From Ardenticatenales bacterium (GTDB taxonomy: Bacteria; Chloroflexota; Anaerolineae; Promineifilales; Promineifilaceae), in contig JACKBM010000035.1 in assembly GCA_020634575.1 (NCBI GenBank), forward strand, positions 1 to 64,000: a stretch of 64,000 nucleotides of DNA, given 5' to 3'. Positions within the stretch are counted from its first letter, which is position 1; every line of letters starts with the position of its first letter. The translations under genes were made by a program, and so were the position numbers. Below, piece by piece: positions 47,190-59,090 of this stretch. Under the pieces are notes generated by a model. It worked only from the letters and a program-made list of their open reading frames with translations. It did no database searches and had not been told where the DNA came from.

Positions 47190-48865
47190 ACCGTCAAGAT
47201 CTACACCTTATGGCTGACGCCGAACTGGAGCGCCAGCAAACGTTCGACTGCCGTCTGCTCTGCTGCACCAGCACCCCCTGCCTCGCCGTCGGCGCCCAAA
47301 AAGTCTACGACAGCCTGCAAGCCGCCGTCGCGGCCAAAGGGCTCAACGCCCGGGTCGAGACGGTCTCGACCGGCTGCATGGGCCCCTGCAGCCGCGGCCC
47401 CATGATCCGGGTCCAGCACGCCGGCGCTGAAGACTTGCTTTATGAGCGGGTGACGCCGGCACTGGCCCAGGAAATTGTCGATAAACATCTTTGCCAGCAA
47501 ACGCACCTGGAGAAGAACATCCTGCCGCTCGACACCCCATTTTTTACGCGGCAGAAAAAGGTTGTCCTGGCCAACAGCGGCCTGATTGACAAGGAGAGCC
47601 TGGAAGCATACGTGGCCCGGGGCGGCTACACCGCGCTGGGCAAAGCATTGCGCGAGATGACGCCCCAGGAGGTCTGCGACGAGATCAGCAACAGCGGCCT
47701 GCGCGGCCGTGGTGGCGCGGGGTATCCGGCCGGTCTCAAATGGAACCTGGTGCGCAAAGCGCCCGAGGGCCAGAAATACGTCATCGCCAACTGTGATGAA
47801 GGCGACCCCGGCGCTTACATGGACCGGACGCTCGTCGAGAGCGACCCCCATCGCCTGCTGGAAGGGATGGCGATCGCCGGCTACGCCGTCGGCGCGTCGC
47901 AGGGCTATATCTTTGTCCGCGGCGGCTATCCTGGCGCTGAGAGGCGGCTCAACCAGCTGGAACGGGTGATCCGCGCCGCTGAGCGCAATGGCCTGCTGGG
48001 CGGTCGCGTGCTCGACAGCAATTTCACCTTCCGCATCGACATCCGTCTCGGCGCCGGCGCCTTTGTCTGCGGCGAAGAGACGGCACTGATGAAGTCGATC
48101 ATGGGCCGCCGCGCCCAGCCGGTGCCACGGCCACCCTACCCCGCCCAAAGCGGCCTCTGGGGCCAGCCTACCTTGCTGAACAACGTCGAAACCTTTGGCA
48201 GCGTCGTCCCCATCATCCAGAACGGAGCCAAATGGTATGCCGGCATCGGCACCAAAAACAGCAAAGGGACCAAGGTCTTTGCCATGACCGGCCAGGTGAA
48301 CTACGCCGGCCTGATCGAAGTGCCTATGGGCATTTCCCTGCGCGAGATCGTCGAGGAAATCGGCGGCGGCATCCCGGAAGGGCATACGCTGAAGGCTGTC
48401 CAGACGGGCGGCCCCAGCGGCGGCTGTATCCCCAGCCAGCATATCGACACCGTGGTCGATTATGAGGCGATGAAGGCGCTCGGCTCCATCATAGGCTCGG
48501 GCGGTCTCATCGTCATTGACGACCGGACCTGTATGGTTGATCTGGCCAAATTCTTTATGGAGTTTTGCGCCGACGAAAGCTGTGGCAAATGTGTCCCTTG
48601 CCGGGCCGGCACCGTGCAATTGGTCCGGCTGCTGGAGCGCATCAGCAACGGCAGCGGCACCAGCAAGGATCTGGAAACGCTGGTTGATCTGTGCGGTCTG
48701 GTCAAGGACACCAGCCTATGCGGCCTGGGCCAGTCGGCCCCCAATCCTGTCCTGAGCACCCTGCGTTTCTTCCGGGATGAATATGAAGCCCACGTACAGG
48801 AAAACCGCTGTCCGGCCGGTCATTGCCAGCTGGATCAACGGCCTGTTCTGGAGATGATGAACTGA
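47186..48865 (+). CDS. hoxF: HoxF, NAD(H)/FMN-binding diaphorase subunit
   Basis: 559 residues. An N-terminal thioredoxin-like [2Fe-2S] domain (residues ~20-105) precedes the NuoF core: [15 protein letters not shown] for [27 protein letters not shown], and the C-terminal [4Fe-4S] site [13 protein letters not shown]. Oxidises NADH or reduces NAD+. Length and domain order match cyanobacterial and Chloroflexus HoxF. The start overlaps hoxE (ATGA) and the stop overlaps hoxU (TGATG), implying tight translational coupling. Confidence 0.96.
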   Translation: MNRQDLHLMADAELERQQTFDCRLLCCTSTPCLAVGAQKVYDSLQAAVAAKGLNARVETVSTGCMGPCSRGPMIRVQHAGAEDLLYERVTPALAQEIVDKHLCQQTHLEKNILPLDTPFFTRQKKVVLANSGLIDKESLEAYVARGGYTALGKALREMTPQEVCDEISNSGLRGRGGAGYPAGLKWNLVRKAPEGQKYVIANCDEGDPGAYMDRTLVESDPHRLLEGMAIAGYAVGASQGYIFVRGGYPGAERRLNQLERVIRAAERNGLLGGRVLDSNFTFRIDIRLGAGAFVCGEETALMKSIMGRRAQPVPRPPYPAQSGLWGQPTLLNNVETFGSVVPIIQNGAKWYAGIGTKNSKGTKVFAMTGQVNYAGLIEVPMGISLREIVEEIGGGIPEGHTLKAVQTGGPSGGCIPSQHIDTVVDYEAMKALGSIIGSGGLIVIDDRTCMVDLAKFFMEFCADESCGKCVPCRAGTVQLVRLLERISNGSGTSKDLETLVDLCGLVKDTSLCGLGQSAPNPVLSTLRFFRDEYEAHVQENRCPAGHCQLDQRPVLEMMN

Positions 48866-49578
48866 TGCCTGTCATAACTCTGACAATCAACGGCGATTTG
48901 GTCAGCGGTCGCAGCGGCCAATCGCTGATGGAAATAATTGAAGACCACGATATCTATGTTCCCCGGCTCTGTCACCTGACCGGTCTGAGCGACCACGGCG
49001 GCTGTCGCCTTTGCACCGTGGACGTCGGCGGGCGGCTCCAGGCTGCCTGCGTTACCCAGGCAGTAGAGGGCATGGTCGTGGAAACGGAAACACCGCAACT
49101 GCAATCCTACCGCCGAATGATCCTGGAGCTGCTCTTTGCCGAACGCAATCACGTCTGCGCCGTCTGCGTCATGAATGGCCGCTGTGAGCTGCAAGCAATG
49201 GCCGCCAAAATCGGCATGGACCATGTCCGCTTTGATTACCTTGTCCCCGATTTGCCCATGGATGCCAGCCATGAACGCTTTGTGATCGACCACAATCGCT
49301 GCATCCTCTGCACCCGCTGCGTCCGCGTTTGCCATGAAGTGGAAGGGGCCCATACCTGGGACCTGGCCGGCCGCGGCAGCAACTCCTTTGTCACGACCGA
49401 TCTTGGGCAGCCCTGGGGCACAAGCCTGAGCTGCACGGATTGTGGCAAATGTGTTCAGGTCTGCCCGACCGGCGCTCTGCACGATAAGGGCACCAGTGTG
49501 GCCGAAATGGAGAAGCACAGAGGTTTTCTGGGCTGGATCCTGGATGGCCGCAACAAAAATCAGTGGGAGCGCAAATAG
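48865..49578 (+). CDS. hoxU: HoxU, iron-sulfur diaphorase subunit
   Basis: 237 residues from ATG 48865. N-terminal [2Fe-2S] plant-type ferredoxin fold ([20 protein letters not shown]), a Cys/His-type [4Fe-4S] region ([18 protein letters not shown]), and two bacterial ferredoxin-type [4Fe-4S] sites ([29 protein letters not shown]). NuoG-N-terminal homologue that connects HoxF with the hydrogenase. All cluster ligands appear intact. Confidence 0.96.
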   Translation: MPVITLTINGDLVSGRSGQSLMEIIEDHDIYVPRLCHLTGLSDHGGCRLCTVDVGGRLQAACVTQAVEGMVVETETPQLQSYRRMILELLFAERNHVCAVCVMNGRCELQAMAAKIGMDHVRFDYLVPDLPMDASHERFVIDHNRCILCTRCVRVCHEVEGAHTWDLAGRGSNSFVTTDLGQPWGTSLSCTDCGKCVQVCPTGALHDKGTSVAEMEKHRGFLGWILDGRNKNQWERK

Positions 49579-49590
49579 GAGATGGCCTCA

Positions 49591-50148
49591 ATGGGTAAGA
49601 AACCAGCTGAGAAAAAAATACGCCTGGCGACGGCCTGGTTAGGTGGCTGTTCCGGCTGCCACATGAGCTTCCTGGACCTGGATGAAAAACTGCTCGACCT
49701 GTTCGCAGCAGCGGATCTGGTCTACAGCCCGATCGCCGACATCAAAGTGTTTCCTGAAGATGTCGATGTGACCCTGGTGGAAGGGGCGGTGGCCAATGTG
49801 GATCACCTGGAATTGGCCCGCGAGATTCGCGCACGCAGCCGGCTTGTGGTGAGCTTTGGCGACTGTGCCGTAACGGGCAATGTGACTTCCCTGCGTAACC
49901 GCATGGGGGTTGATGACCTCCTGAACCAGGTCTATCACGAGGGGCCGGGCGCCGTGCCGCGCGGGGGTGAAGCCGACCACATCGTACCCAGGCTGCTCCC
50001 CCGGGTGCTGCCTTTGCACCAGGTTATTGAAGTAGATGCCTACATTCCGGGCTGCCCGCCAGACCCGGAGCGAATCTGGACCGCCGTGGCTGACATTCTA
50101 GCCGGCCGGCCGGTCGAACTCGGCGAAGAGATGCGCCGCTTCGGCTAG
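49591..50148 (+). CDS. hoxY: HoxY, [NiFe] hydrogenase small subunit
   Basis: 185 residues from ATG 49591, chosen because TAGGAG lies 9 nt upstream; an ATG at 49582 is too close to that site. Proximal [4Fe-4S] ligands: C20 and C23 in [14 protein letters not shown], the GDCAVTGNV cysteine, and [11 protein letters not shown]. Small subunit without a signal peptide, as expected for a cytoplasmic group 3d enzyme. It conducts electrons from the NiFe site to the diaphorase. Confidence 0.95.
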   Translation: MGKKPAEKKIRLATAWLGGCSGCHMSFLDLDEKLLDLFAAADLVYSPIADIKVFPEDVDVTLVEGAVANVDHLELAREIRARSRLVVSFGDCAVTGNVTSLRNRMGVDDLLNQVYHEGPGAVPRGGEADHIVPRLLPRVLPLHQVIEVDAYIPGCPPDPERIWTAVADILAGRPVELGEEMRRFG

Positions 50149-50226
50149 GGCCTCAGCCAGTTGATGCCGCCGGCCAGATTGGCCGCTGCATCAGCCTGGG
50201 CTGGCCCTGGCTCTGGAGAATTCTGA

Positions 50227-51663
50227 ATGAGTCAGACAGTTACCATCGATCCTGTGACCCGCATTGAGGGTCATGCCAAAATAACTATCCACCTTGATGA
50301 CAAGGGGCTGGTTGAAGACGCCCGCTTTCATGTCACCGAATTTCGCGGCTTCGAGAAGTTCTGTGAAGGGCGCAGTTTCAGTGAGATGCCCGGCATCACC
50401 GCCCGCATTTGCGGCATTTGCCCGGTCAGCCACCTGATGGCCTCGGCCAAAGCCGGCGACGCCATTCTCCTCACCCGCATTCCCGAAACAGCGGCCAAAT
50501 TGCGCCGGCTGATGAACTGGGGCCAGCTCACGCAGAGCCATGCCCTGAGTTTCTTCCATTTGAGCGCCCCGGACCTGTTGCTGGGCATGGAAAGCGACCC
50601 CGGCGCCCGCCACGTCGTCGGCCTTATCCAGAAATATCCGGATGTGGCCCGGGCCGGCATCCGCCTGCGCCAGTTTGGCCAGGATATCATCCGCATGTTG
50701 GGCGGCAAAAGCGTCCACCCGGCCTGGACGGTGCCCGGCGGTGTGCGCGAACCGATGCAGGCCGCTGACCGCGAGGAGATCGAGCGCCGTTTGCCTGAGG
50801 CGTTTGACACCATCTACCTGGCGCTCAACCTGCTGAAAGACAGCTTTGCAAAATTCGACCAGGAAGTACAAACCTACGGCGATTTTCCCAGCCTGTTTAT
50901 GGGGCTGGTGACCGCGGACGGCGGTCTGGAGCATTACGATGGCTTTTTGCGGGTAGTGGATAGCACCGGCCGGATCCTCGTCGACAAACTGCCCCCGCAC
51001 CGCTTCCGCGAGATCATCGGCGAGGCAGTGGAGCCCTGGAGCTATCTCAAGTTCCCGTATTACAAACCGCTGGGCTACGAAAATGGCGCCGGCATGTACC
51101 GCGTCGGCCCGCTGGCCCGGCTCAACGTCTGCGACTTCGCCGGCACGCCCCGCGCCGAACGAGAAATGCGCGAGTTCCGCAATCTGGGCCACCAGGGCAA
51201 GCCGGTCAGCAGCAGCTTCCATTACCATTATGCCCGGTTGATTGAAATCCTGTTTTCCCTGGAGAAGATCGAGGAAACCGTCCAGGATCCGGCTATCCTG
51301 AACACCAACGTGCGCGGCCACGCCGGCGTCAACCAGACGGTCGGCATCGGCGTCAGCGAGGCACCCCGCGGCACCCTGTTCCACGAATATGAAGTTGACG
51401 AACACGGGATTCTGCAAAAGGTGAACCTGATTATCGCCACCGGCCAGAACAACCTGGCCATGAACCGCACCGTCCAGCAGATCGCCCAGGCGTATGTGGG
51501 CGATGGTGGTCTGCGCGAGGGCATCCTGAACCGGATCGAGCATGGCATCCGCACCTACGATCCCTGTCTAAGCTGTTCCACCCACGCGGTCGGCCAGATG
51601 CCCTTGCAGGTACGCCTGCTGGCGGCGGATGGGTCGCTACTGGATGAAGTCACAAGGGATTAG
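50227..51663 (+). CDS. hoxH: HoxH, [NiFe] hydrogenase large (catalytic) subunit
   Basis: 478 residues. L1 motif [10 protein letters not shown] with C62 and C65, and L2 motif DPCLSCSTH with C447 and C450, supply the four NiFe ligands. A 25-residue tail after His453 would be clipped by HoxW once the metal site is complete. L1 and L2 contexts match NAD-linked group 3d enzymes. Cytoplasmic. Located between hoxY (78 bp gap) and hoxW, which lies just after. Confidence 0.96.
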   Translation: MSQTVTIDPVTRIEGHAKITIHLDDKGLVEDARFHVTEFRGFEKFCEGRSFSEMPGITARICGICPVSHLMASAKAGDAILLTRIPETAAKLRRLMNWGQLTQSHALSFFHLSAPDLLLGMESDPGARHVVGLIQKYPDVARAGIRLRQFGQDIIRMLGGKSVHPAWTVPGGVREPMQAADREEIERRLPEAFDTIYLALNLLKDSFAKFDQEVQTYGDFPSLFMGLVTADGGLEHYDGFLRVVDSTGRILVDKLPPHRFREIIGEAVEPWSYLKFPYYKPLGYENGAGMYRVGPLARLNVCDFAGTPRAEREMREFRNLGHQGKPVSSSFHYHYARLIEILFSLEKIEETVQDPAILNTNVRGHAGVNQTVGIGVSEAPRGTLFHEYEVDEHGILQKVNLIIATGQNNLAMNRTVQQIAQAYVGDGGLREGILNRIEHGIRTYDPCLSCSTHAVGQMPLQVRLLAADGSLLDEVTRD

Positions 51664-51667
51664 CACT

Positions 51668-52183
51668 ATGAATAAAGACCGGAAGTTGGTGATCGCTTGT
51701 GGTAACAGCCTGCGCCAGGATGATGGCGCCGGCCTGCTGCTGGCTGCGGGGCTGGCCGGCTATTGGCAAGCCCGCGGGCTCCTGGCCGACCATGTCCAGA
51801 CTCAGCAGCTGGTGCCGGAGTTGGCCCTGGCGATCGCCAAACCGGCGGTAGCCGAGGTCTGGTTTGTAGATTGCCGCGTCGCCCGGGCTGAGGATGACCG
51901 GGGCCTGGCGCTGCAGCCTGTTCTGACCGGGACGCCCTCCCCGGCCCTCGGCCACCAGCTCGCACCCGCCACCCTGCTCTGGTATGCCCGCGAGTTGTTT
52001 GACAAGCGCTCGCCGGCCGAACAGCCGGTCGGCTGGCAGCTCACCATCCCTGGCTTTGCCTTTGGGCATGGCGAAACCCTCAGCCCAACTTGCCAGGCCA
52101 TTCTCGACGATGCTTTGCGTCAATTCCAGATTGGGTGTGGGCCATTTGCCCTGACGGGCTGGGAGGAAAGGCATCGTGCATGA
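51668..52183 (+). CDS. hoxW: HoxW-type hydrogenase maturation protease
   Basis: 171 residues from ATG 51668 (AAGGGA upstream). ACGNSLRQDDGAGLLLA is the HycI/HoxW-family metal-recognition start (GNxLxxDDG), and EVWFVDCRVA provides the second acidic position. It removes the C-terminal peptide of HoxH. Overlaps hypA by 8 bp. The usual His is within FGHGETLSP. Confidence 0.92.
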   Translation: MNKDRKLVIACGNSLRQDDGAGLLLAAGLAGYWQARGLLADHVQTQQLVPELALAIAKPAVAEVWFVDCRVARAEDDRGLALQPVLTGTPSPALGHQLAPATLLWYARELFDKRSPAEQPVGWQLTIPGFAFGHGETLSPTCQAILDDALRQFQIGCGPFALTGWEERHRA

Positions 52184-52538
52184 GCTTTCCATCGCCTACA
52201 GCCTGGTCGAAACGGCGACGGCGGCGGCGCGGGCGAATGACATCAGCCGCGTGGCCGCTGTCCAGCTCAAGCTGGGTCAGTTATCGGGCGTCTGTAAGGA
52301 GTCGTTGCTCTTTGCTTTTGATCTGGCAACTGCCGGTAGCCTGCTGGCGGGCGCCACATTGTCCATTGAAGAAATCCCGGTCCGGGTCTTCTGCCCAACC
52401 TGCGGCGAGGCCCGGACCGTACCGGATATCCAATACCTTTGCTGCCCGGTTTGTGACACACCGGCCGGTCAGATCATCCAGGGCAAGGAGATCGAGCTTG
52501 TCTCGCTAACCTGCTATGAACAACCCGAAACTGCTTGA
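52176..52538 (+). CDS. hypA: HypA, nickel insertion protein
   Basis: 120 residues. GTG 52176 is the start since it restores the essential MHELS N-terminus (Ni-binding His2) and follows GGGAGGAAAGG. Zinc site CPTC (73-76) and CPVC (90-93). It delivers nickel with HypB to the HoxH precursor. Overlaps both neighbours. Confidence 0.95.
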   Translation: MHELSIAYSLVETATAAARANDISRVAAVQLKLGQLSGVCKESLLFAFDLATAGSLLAGATLSIEEIPVRVFCPTCGEARTVPDIQYLCCPVCDTPAGQIIQGKEIELVSLTCYEQPETA

Positions 52539-53187
52539 GATTCGCCAGGGCGTCCTGGGCAAAAACGATCAGCTAGCCGCGGCGCTGCGGACCCGCTTCC
52601 GGCGCGAGGGCACCTATGCCGTCAACCTGGTTTCCGGTCCCGGCAGCGGCAAAACGGCGCTACTGGAAGCGACGCTGCGGCTGCTGCGCGCGCAAGGTTA
52701 CCAGCCTGCCGCCCTGGTCGGCGACCTGGCCACAGAAAACGACGCCGCCCGCCTGGCCCGTAGCGGTGCGCCGGTCCGCCAGATCGTCACGGCGGGCACC
52801 TGCCACCTGGAAGCGGATATGATCGCCAGTCACCTGGAAGGCTGGTTGGCGACGCCGCCCGACTTCCTGTTTATCGAAAACGTCGGCAACCTTGTTTGTC
52901 CGGCCAGCTTCGACCTCGGCGAGAATTTGCGGGTGGCGTTGCTGTCGGTCACCGAGGGGGAGGACAAGCCCCAGAAATACCCGCCACTATTCAACTCGGC
53001 CGACGCGATCATGTTGACCAAAATGGACCTGGCCGCGGCGGTTGAGTTTGACATGGCGGCGGCCCGGGCCAGCCTCAGGGCCGTTGCGCCAGGCGTTCCT
53101 ATCCTTGAGAGTTCGGCCCGGAGCGGCGCGGGCCTTGAAGAGTGGCTGGCGTTCCTCATCGCCCGGCGGGAGGCCGACGGTCAATGA
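52516..53187 (+). CDS. hypB: HypB, GTPase for nickel insertion
   Basis: 223 residues. SIMIBI-class P-loop GPGSGKT at 41-47, followed by VGDLATENDA and a CHLE metal-site motif (TAGTCHLEADM), then FIENVGNLVCPASFDLGE with the Mg/Ni-bridging Cys, and the guanine motif LTKMDLA. It lacks the N-terminal His-rich or CCxxC stretch found in some HypB, so nickel storage is not its job. Overlaps hypA by 23 bp and hypF by 4 bp. Confidence 0.95.
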   Translation: MNNPKLLEIRQGVLGKNDQLAAALRTRFRREGTYAVNLVSGPGSGKTALLEATLRLLRAQGYQPAALVGDLATENDAARLARSGAPVRQIVTAGTCHLEADMIASHLEGWLATPPDFLFIENVGNLVCPASFDLGENLRVALLSVTEGEDKPQKYPPLFNSADAIMLTKMDLAAAVEFDMAAARASLRAVAPGVPILESSARSGAGLEEWLAFLIARREADGQ

Positions 53188-55511
53188 GTGCTGGCGCGAT
53201 GGCAGCCGGGGCCGAGCGGCTCCGAATGCGCCTGGCGGTGACGGGCGTTGTGCAGGGGGTTGGCTTCCGGCCCTTTGTGTACGGGCTGGCGCGGGCCGGC
53301 GAGCTGACCGGCTTTGTCGGCAACAACAGCGAGGGGGTGTTTATTGAGGTAGAAGGGGCGGCCGGCGCCATCAGCACGTTTCAGGCACGGCTGGTTTCTG
53401 AGCTGCCGCCGCTGGCCTATATCGAGGGCGTTCAGGCTGAGGTGATGGCACCGGCCGGTGATGACACCTTCCGCATCGTGCCCAGCCAGGCCCTGCCAGC
53501 GGCCCGCACCCTGATCTCCCCCGATATTGCCCTCTGCCCGGATTGTCGTCGCGAATTGCTGGACCCGCAGGACCGCCGCTACGGCTACCCGTTTATCAAC
53601 TGCACCCATTGTGGGCCACGCTTCACCCTCATCAAGGATATCCCCTACGACCGGCCGTTCACGACGATGGCTGAGTTCCCCATGTGCCCGGCCTGTCAGG
53701 CGGAATACAACGACCCGCTGAACCGCCGTTTCCACGCCCAGCCCAACGCCTGCCCGGATTGTGGCCCACAGGTCTGGCTGGAGGCACCGGCCGGTGCAGC
53801 GCCATCCAACAGAGGGACGGCGGCCCTCATCGAGGTGCAGCAGCGACTGCGCCAGGGCCAAATCGTGGCCATCAAAGGGGTGGGCGGTTTTCACCTCGCC
53901 TGCGATGCCCGGAACAATGAAGCGGTCCAGCGGCTGCGGGCGCGCAAGGGGCGACAGGACAAACCGTTTGCCGTCATGGCCCGCGACCTGGAGGCTGTGC
54001 GCGCGTTTGCCGCCGTTTCGCCAGCCGAAGCAGCGTTGCTGACGAGCAAGGAAAGCCCGATTGTTCTGCTGGACAAAAAGGTTGGGGGCGACCTGGCCCC
54101 ACTGGTTGCGCCAGGACAGAACACAGTCGGGGTGATGTTGCCTTATTCGCCGCTCCATCTCCTGCTATTTCACAGCTTGGCGCCGGACCAGCCCACGGCC
54201 CCGGTCCTGGTTATGACCTCGGGCAACGACAACAGCGAGCCCATCATCTGCGCCAACGACGAGGCCCGCCGCAACCTGGCCGGCCTGGCTGATGCCTTTC
54301 TGTTACACGACCGGGAAATCCACAGCCGCTGCGACGACTCCGTCTTGCGAATCACTGAGTTTGCTGAACCGGCCGTTCTGCCGCTGCGCCGTTCCCGCGG
54401 CTATGCACCCTTTCCCATCAAACTGCCCTTCGCATTGCCGCCGCTGCTGGCCGTGGGCGGTGAACTGAAGGCGACATTCTGTCTGGCCAGCGAGAATTAC
54501 GGCTACATGAGCCAGCATATCGGCGACATGGGCAACCTGGAAACGCTTGAAGCGTTTGCCGCGGCGGCCGACCATTTTAGTCGGGTTTTCCGCATCCGGC
54601 CGGATCTGATTGCCTGTGACCGGCATCCGGCTTATCTCTCACGCCGCTGGGCTGAAGCGCAGGGCGTGCCGCTGGTCGAGGTGCAACATCATCATGCCCA
54701 TATTGCGGCGGTGATGGCGGAACATGGGTTGGTGGGGGACCGGCCGGTGATCGGCTTCAGCTTCGATGGCACCGGCTATGGCGACGACGGCGCCGTCTGG
54801 GGCGGCGAGCTGCTGCTGGCCGACTACGCCGGCTACGAACGGCGCGCCCACCTGGCCTATTTCCCCCTGGCCGGCGGCGACGCGGCCGTGCAGCGGCCTT
54901 ACCGGCTGGCGCTGGCTTATTTGTGGTCGGCCGGTCTGGCATGGGACGAAGCGTTGCCGCCAGTGCAGGCATGTCCTGAAGCGGAGCGTAGACTCTTGCG
55001 CCAGCAGCTGGCCAGGAATCTCAATGTTGTGCCGACCAGCAGCATGGGCCGGTTGTTTGACCTGGTGGCGGCGCTTTGCGGCGCGCGCCAGGTGGTCAAC
55101 TACGAGGGCCAGGCGGCCATGGAGCTGGAGGCGTTGGCCGATACCAGCATCACCGACAGCTACGCGTTTGCCTGTTCGGCCGGGGCGCTGATTGAGTCGA
55201 TGCCCGTCATCCAGGCTGTGGTCGCTGATGTGCTGCACGGGGTGCCCCGTGCGGTTGTGGCCGCGAAGTTCCACAACGCCGTCGCCGACCTCATCGTGGG
55301 GCTGAGCCGCCAGGTCCGCCGGGAAACCGGCCTGAACCAGGTGGCCCTGAGCGGCGGCGTCTTTCAGAACCGATTGCTGCTCAGCCGGGTTGTCCCGGCC
55401 CTGCAACGGCACAATTTTGAGCTGCTGACCCACCGGCTGGTGCCGCCGAATGATGGTGGGTTGGCGTTGGGGCAGGCGGTGGTGGCGGGGCTGGCAGGGC
55501 GCGTTCGATGA
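53184..55511 (+). CDS. hypF: HypF, carbamoyltransferase for hydrogenase CN ligand synthesis
   Basis: 775 residues from ATG 53184. Acylphosphatase domain near the N-terminus (GVVQGVGFRPFVYGLAR), two zinc-finger units (CPDCRRELLD, CTHCGPRFT, CPACQAEYND, CPDCGP), a YrdC domain with KRK-like carbamoyl-adenylate site (RARKGRQDKPFAVMARD), and a Kae1-like C-terminal domain (HHHAHIAAVMAEHG, SFDGTGYGDDGAVWGGELLL). The order and length are complete. It makes the carbamoyl group passed to HypE. A 182-bp gap with a repeat relic separates it from hypC. Confidence 0.96.
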   Translation: MSAGAMAAGAERLRMRLAVTGVVQGVGFRPFVYGLARAGELTGFVGNNSEGVFIEVEGAAGAISTFQARLVSELPPLAYIEGVQAEVMAPAGDDTFRIVPSQALPAARTLISPDIALCPDCRRELLDPQDRRYGYPFINCTHCGPRFTLIKDIPYDRPFTTMAEFPMCPACQAEYNDPLNRRFHAQPNACPDCGPQVWLEAPAGAAPSNRGTAALIEVQQRLRQGQIVAIKGVGGFHLACDARNNEAVQRLRARKGRQDKPFAVMARDLEAVRAFAAVSPAEAALLTSKESPIVLLDKKVGGDLAPLVAPGQNTVGVMLPYSPLHLLLFHSLAPDQPTAPVLVMTSGNDNSEPIICANDEARRNLAGLADAFLLHDREIHSRCDDSVLRITEFAEPAVLPLRRSRGYAPFPIKLPFALPPLLAVGGELKATFCLASENYGYMSQHIGDMGNLETLEAFAAAADHFSRVFRIRPDLIACDRHPAYLSRRWAEAQGVPLVEVQHHHAHIAAVMAEHGLVGDRPVIGFSFDGTGYGDDGAVWGGELLLADYAGYERRAHLAYFPLAGGDAAVQRPYRLALAYLWSAGLAWDEALPPVQACPEAERRLLRQQLARNLNVVPTSSMGRLFDLVAALCGARQVVNYEGQAAMELEALADTSITDSYAFACSAGALIESMPVIQAVVADVLHGVPRAVVAAKFHNAVADLIVGLSRQVRRETGLNQVALSGGVFQNRLLLSRVVPALQRHNFELLTHRLVPPNDGGLALGQAVVAGLAGRVR

Positions 55512-55554
55512 GGCAAAAGATAGGGTTGGGGGCTCCAGCGACCGGCCGGTCCTA

Positions 55555-55640
55555 TCAGCGCCGCAGATCGGGGTCCCTCGCCTCTCTTATTGACCGTTTT
55601 TCACGACGAACAGGCTCGGGATGACGTCGTGGAAGTAATG
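55555..55640 (+). repeat. Repeat relic between hypF and hypC
   Basis: The segment with GGGGTCCCTCGCCTCTC on the left and CAGGCTCGGGATGACGTCG on the right resembles the ends of the repeat copies at 59.75-60.09 kb (GGGGCCTCTCGCTC ... CTCGAGGTGACGTCGG). It is the only sizable spacer inside the hyp cluster. Confidence 0.5.
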
Positions 55641-55693
55641 AGAGAGTTAGGAACAGAAAAGACAAACCGTGTTTGGACTTACGGAGAATAATT

Positions 55694-55937
55694 ATGTGCC
55701 TGGGCATTCCGGGAAAAGTGATTGAAATATACGAAAAAGACCAGGTCCGCATGGGCAAGGTCGATTTTGACGGCATTCGCAAGGAGGTCTGCCTGGCTTA
55801 TCTGCCGGAGATCCAGGCCGGCGACTACACCATTGTCCACGTTGGCTTCGCCATTACCCAGCTGGACGAGGCGGCAGCGCTGGAGACGCTGGCGATGTTC
55901 CGCGAGATGGGCACGCTGAGCGAGGAGTTGGGGGCTG

Positions 55938-55951
<14 letters not shown>
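55694..55951 (+). CDS. hypC: HypC, hydrogenase assembly chaperone
   Basis: 85 residues from ATG 55694; [13 protein letters not shown] with the essential Cys2 fixes the start. Small OB-fold protein that forms a complex with HypD and the HoxH precursor and carries Fe(CN)2CO. Overlaps hypD by 14 bp. Confidence 0.95.
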
Positions 55952-57060
<1,109 letters not shown>

Positions 57061-57068
<8 letters not shown>

Positions 57069-58119
57069 TCTCATCAACCCCGAAGCCTGGAGCTGCCCTT
57101 TGCCGTTACGGGATTATCCCAACATCGTCCTGGGCCACGGTGGCGGCGGCAAACTGTCCGCCGAGCTGGTGCAGCATCTGTTTCTGCCGGCTTTTGGCAA
57201 TCCCCAATTGGAGCGGCTGGGCGATTCGGCGGTTTTGCCCGTGCAGCGTGGCCGTCTGGCTATCTCGACGGACTCGTTTGTGGTGCAGCCGCTCTTTTTT
57301 CCTGGCGGGAACATCGGCGAGCTGGCGGTTAATGGCACCGTCAATGATGTCAGCATGAGCGGGGCCCGGCCAATGGTTCTGACAGCCGGCTTTATCCTGG
57401 AAGAAGGGCTGCCGCTGGCGCTGTTGGGCCGGGTGGTCGAGAGCATGGCCGCGGCGGCCCGAACTGCGGGCGTCACCATCATTGCCGGCGACACCAAAGT
57501 GGTCGATAAGGGGCACGGCGATGGGCTGTACATCAACACCAGCGGTCTGGGCCTGATTCCAGATGGCGTCGACATCGGTCCGGACAGGGCCAGGCCGGGG
57601 GATGTGGTCATCCTGAGCGGGACGATGGGGGATCACGGCATGGCCGTCATGAGCGTCCGCGAGGGTCTCGAGTTTGAGACCGCCATCACCAGCGACTGCG
57701 CCGCCCTGAACGGCCTCATCGGCAACATCCTGGCCGTGACCCATGAGATCCACGTCTTGCGCGACCCGACGCGGGGCGGGGTGGCGGCTTCCCTCAACGA
57801 AATCGCCGCCGCCGCCCAGGTTGGCATCCAATTGGAGGAACGGCTGTTGCCGGTGAAGGGGGCCGTCCGCTCGGCCTGCGAACTGCTGGGCATGGATCCG
57901 CTCTTCGTGGCTAATGAAGGGAAAGTGCTGGTCATCGTACCGCCCGAATGGGCCGAGCCGGTGCTGGCAACGATGCGACGGCACCCGCTGGGCGCAGAAG
58001 CGGCTATAATCGGCCAGGTCGTGGCTGAACACCCGGGCACGCTGGTCATGCAAACTGGCCTGGGCGGCAAGCGGGTGGTGGCCATGCAGATTGGTGAACA
58101 ACTACCCAGAATTTGCTGA
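57061..58119 (+). CDS. hypE: HypE, carbamoyl dehydratase
   Basis: 352 residues, PurM/AIR synthase-like. ATP-binding start [38 protein letters not shown], and the C-terminal PRIC that carries the thiocarbamate/thiocyanate on its last Cys. Ending exactly in Cys confirms the gene is complete. Completes the hox-hyp locus. Confidence 0.96.
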
Positions 58120-58130
58120 GAGGAAAACCG

Positions 58131-59078
58131 ATGGCCCAGAAGATTATTATCGACACGGATCCTGGTATTGACGATGCGATGGCGATTTTCTTTGCCTTGC
58201 AGTCGCCCGAGCTGGAGGTGCTCGGGGTAACGGCTGTGTTTGGCAACGGCGGTGTGGCCAACACCGCCAGCAACGCGGTCCGCATCCTGGAGACGGCCGG
58301 GCGCGGCGACATTCCGGTCGCGGCCGGGGCGGATACGCCGCTCATTATCCCCAACCGCTCCAGCGGCGGCATGAGCGTGCATGGCCGGGATGGGCTGGGC
58401 AACGCCGGCGACCGGCTGCCCCAACCCAAAGGCAGCCCGATTGCCCAGAAAGCGGCCAATTTCATCGTCGAGACGGTCATGGCCAACCCGGGGGAGGTCA
58501 CGCTGGTGCCGATTGGGCCGCTGACCAACCTGGCCCTGGCGTTGCGGCTGGAGCCGGCGATTGCCGAGGCAGCCAAAGGGGTATCGCTGATGGGCGGCTC
58601 GGCCTTTGCCGGGGGCAATAAGTCAGCCGCGGCCGAGGCCAACATCCACAACGATCCCCACGCTGCGTCTATCGTTTTCTCGGCCGGCTGGCCAATCGCG
58701 ATGGCCGGCTGGGATGTGAACAATCAGTTCTACATGAACCAGGCCTACATGGATGAGTTATGCGGCCTGGGCAACCCGGCCACCGATTTTATCGAGGCGA
58801 TTTACCCCTGTTTGCAAGGCTTTTTGGGGTTGCCGGAGGCGGCGATCGATGTGCCGGACCTGCTGGCGGTGGCTTATCTGGTTGATCCGTCCCTCTTTAC
58901 CGTCAAGCGCTATCCAGTCTACGTGGAAACGGAAGGACGGACGGCCGGGATGACGGTGGTCGACCAGCGGCACAACCGGCGCAATGACAATCCGGACCCG
59001 GAGATCGACGTCTTGCTGGACGTGGACGCGGCCAAGTTGCGGGCGCTCTATTTGGAGCGTCTGGCGAAGTACAGTTAG
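58131..59078 (+). CDS. Inosine-uridine nucleoside hydrolase family protein
   Basis: 315 residues from ATG 58131 (GAGAGGAAAACC upstream). IIDTDPGIDDAMAIFFAL carries the DxDPGxDD calcium site (D8, D10, D14, D15); VTLVPIGPLTNLALAL is the second conserved region, and AGWDVNNQFYM holds a catalytic-site residue. It cleaves ribonucleosides to base and ribose for salvage. Starts 11 bp after hypE and may be read through from it, though the function is unrelated. Confidence 0.92.
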   Translation: MAQKIIIDTDPGIDDAMAIFFALQSPELEVLGVTAVFGNGGVANTASNAVRILETAGRGDIPVAAGADTPLIIPNRSSGGMSVHGRDGLGNAGDRLPQPKGSPIAQKAANFIVETVMANPGEVTLVPIGPLTNLALALRLEPAIAEAAKGVSLMGGSAFAGGNKSAAAEANIHNDPHAASIVFSAGWPIAMAGWDVNNQFYMNQAYMDELCGLGNPATDFIEAIYPCLQGFLGLPEAAIDVPDLLAVAYLVDPSLFTVKRYPVYVETEGRTAGMTVVDQRHNRRNDNPDPEIDVLLDVDAAKLRALYLERLAKYS

Positions 59079-59090
59079 GAAGCCGCTCGA

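Noticed and set aside
50191..51543. 450-codon minus-strand open frame opposite hoxH
   Set aside because: It mirrors a GC-rich conserved gene on the plus strand, has no ribosome site and no family features; a shadow of hoxH.
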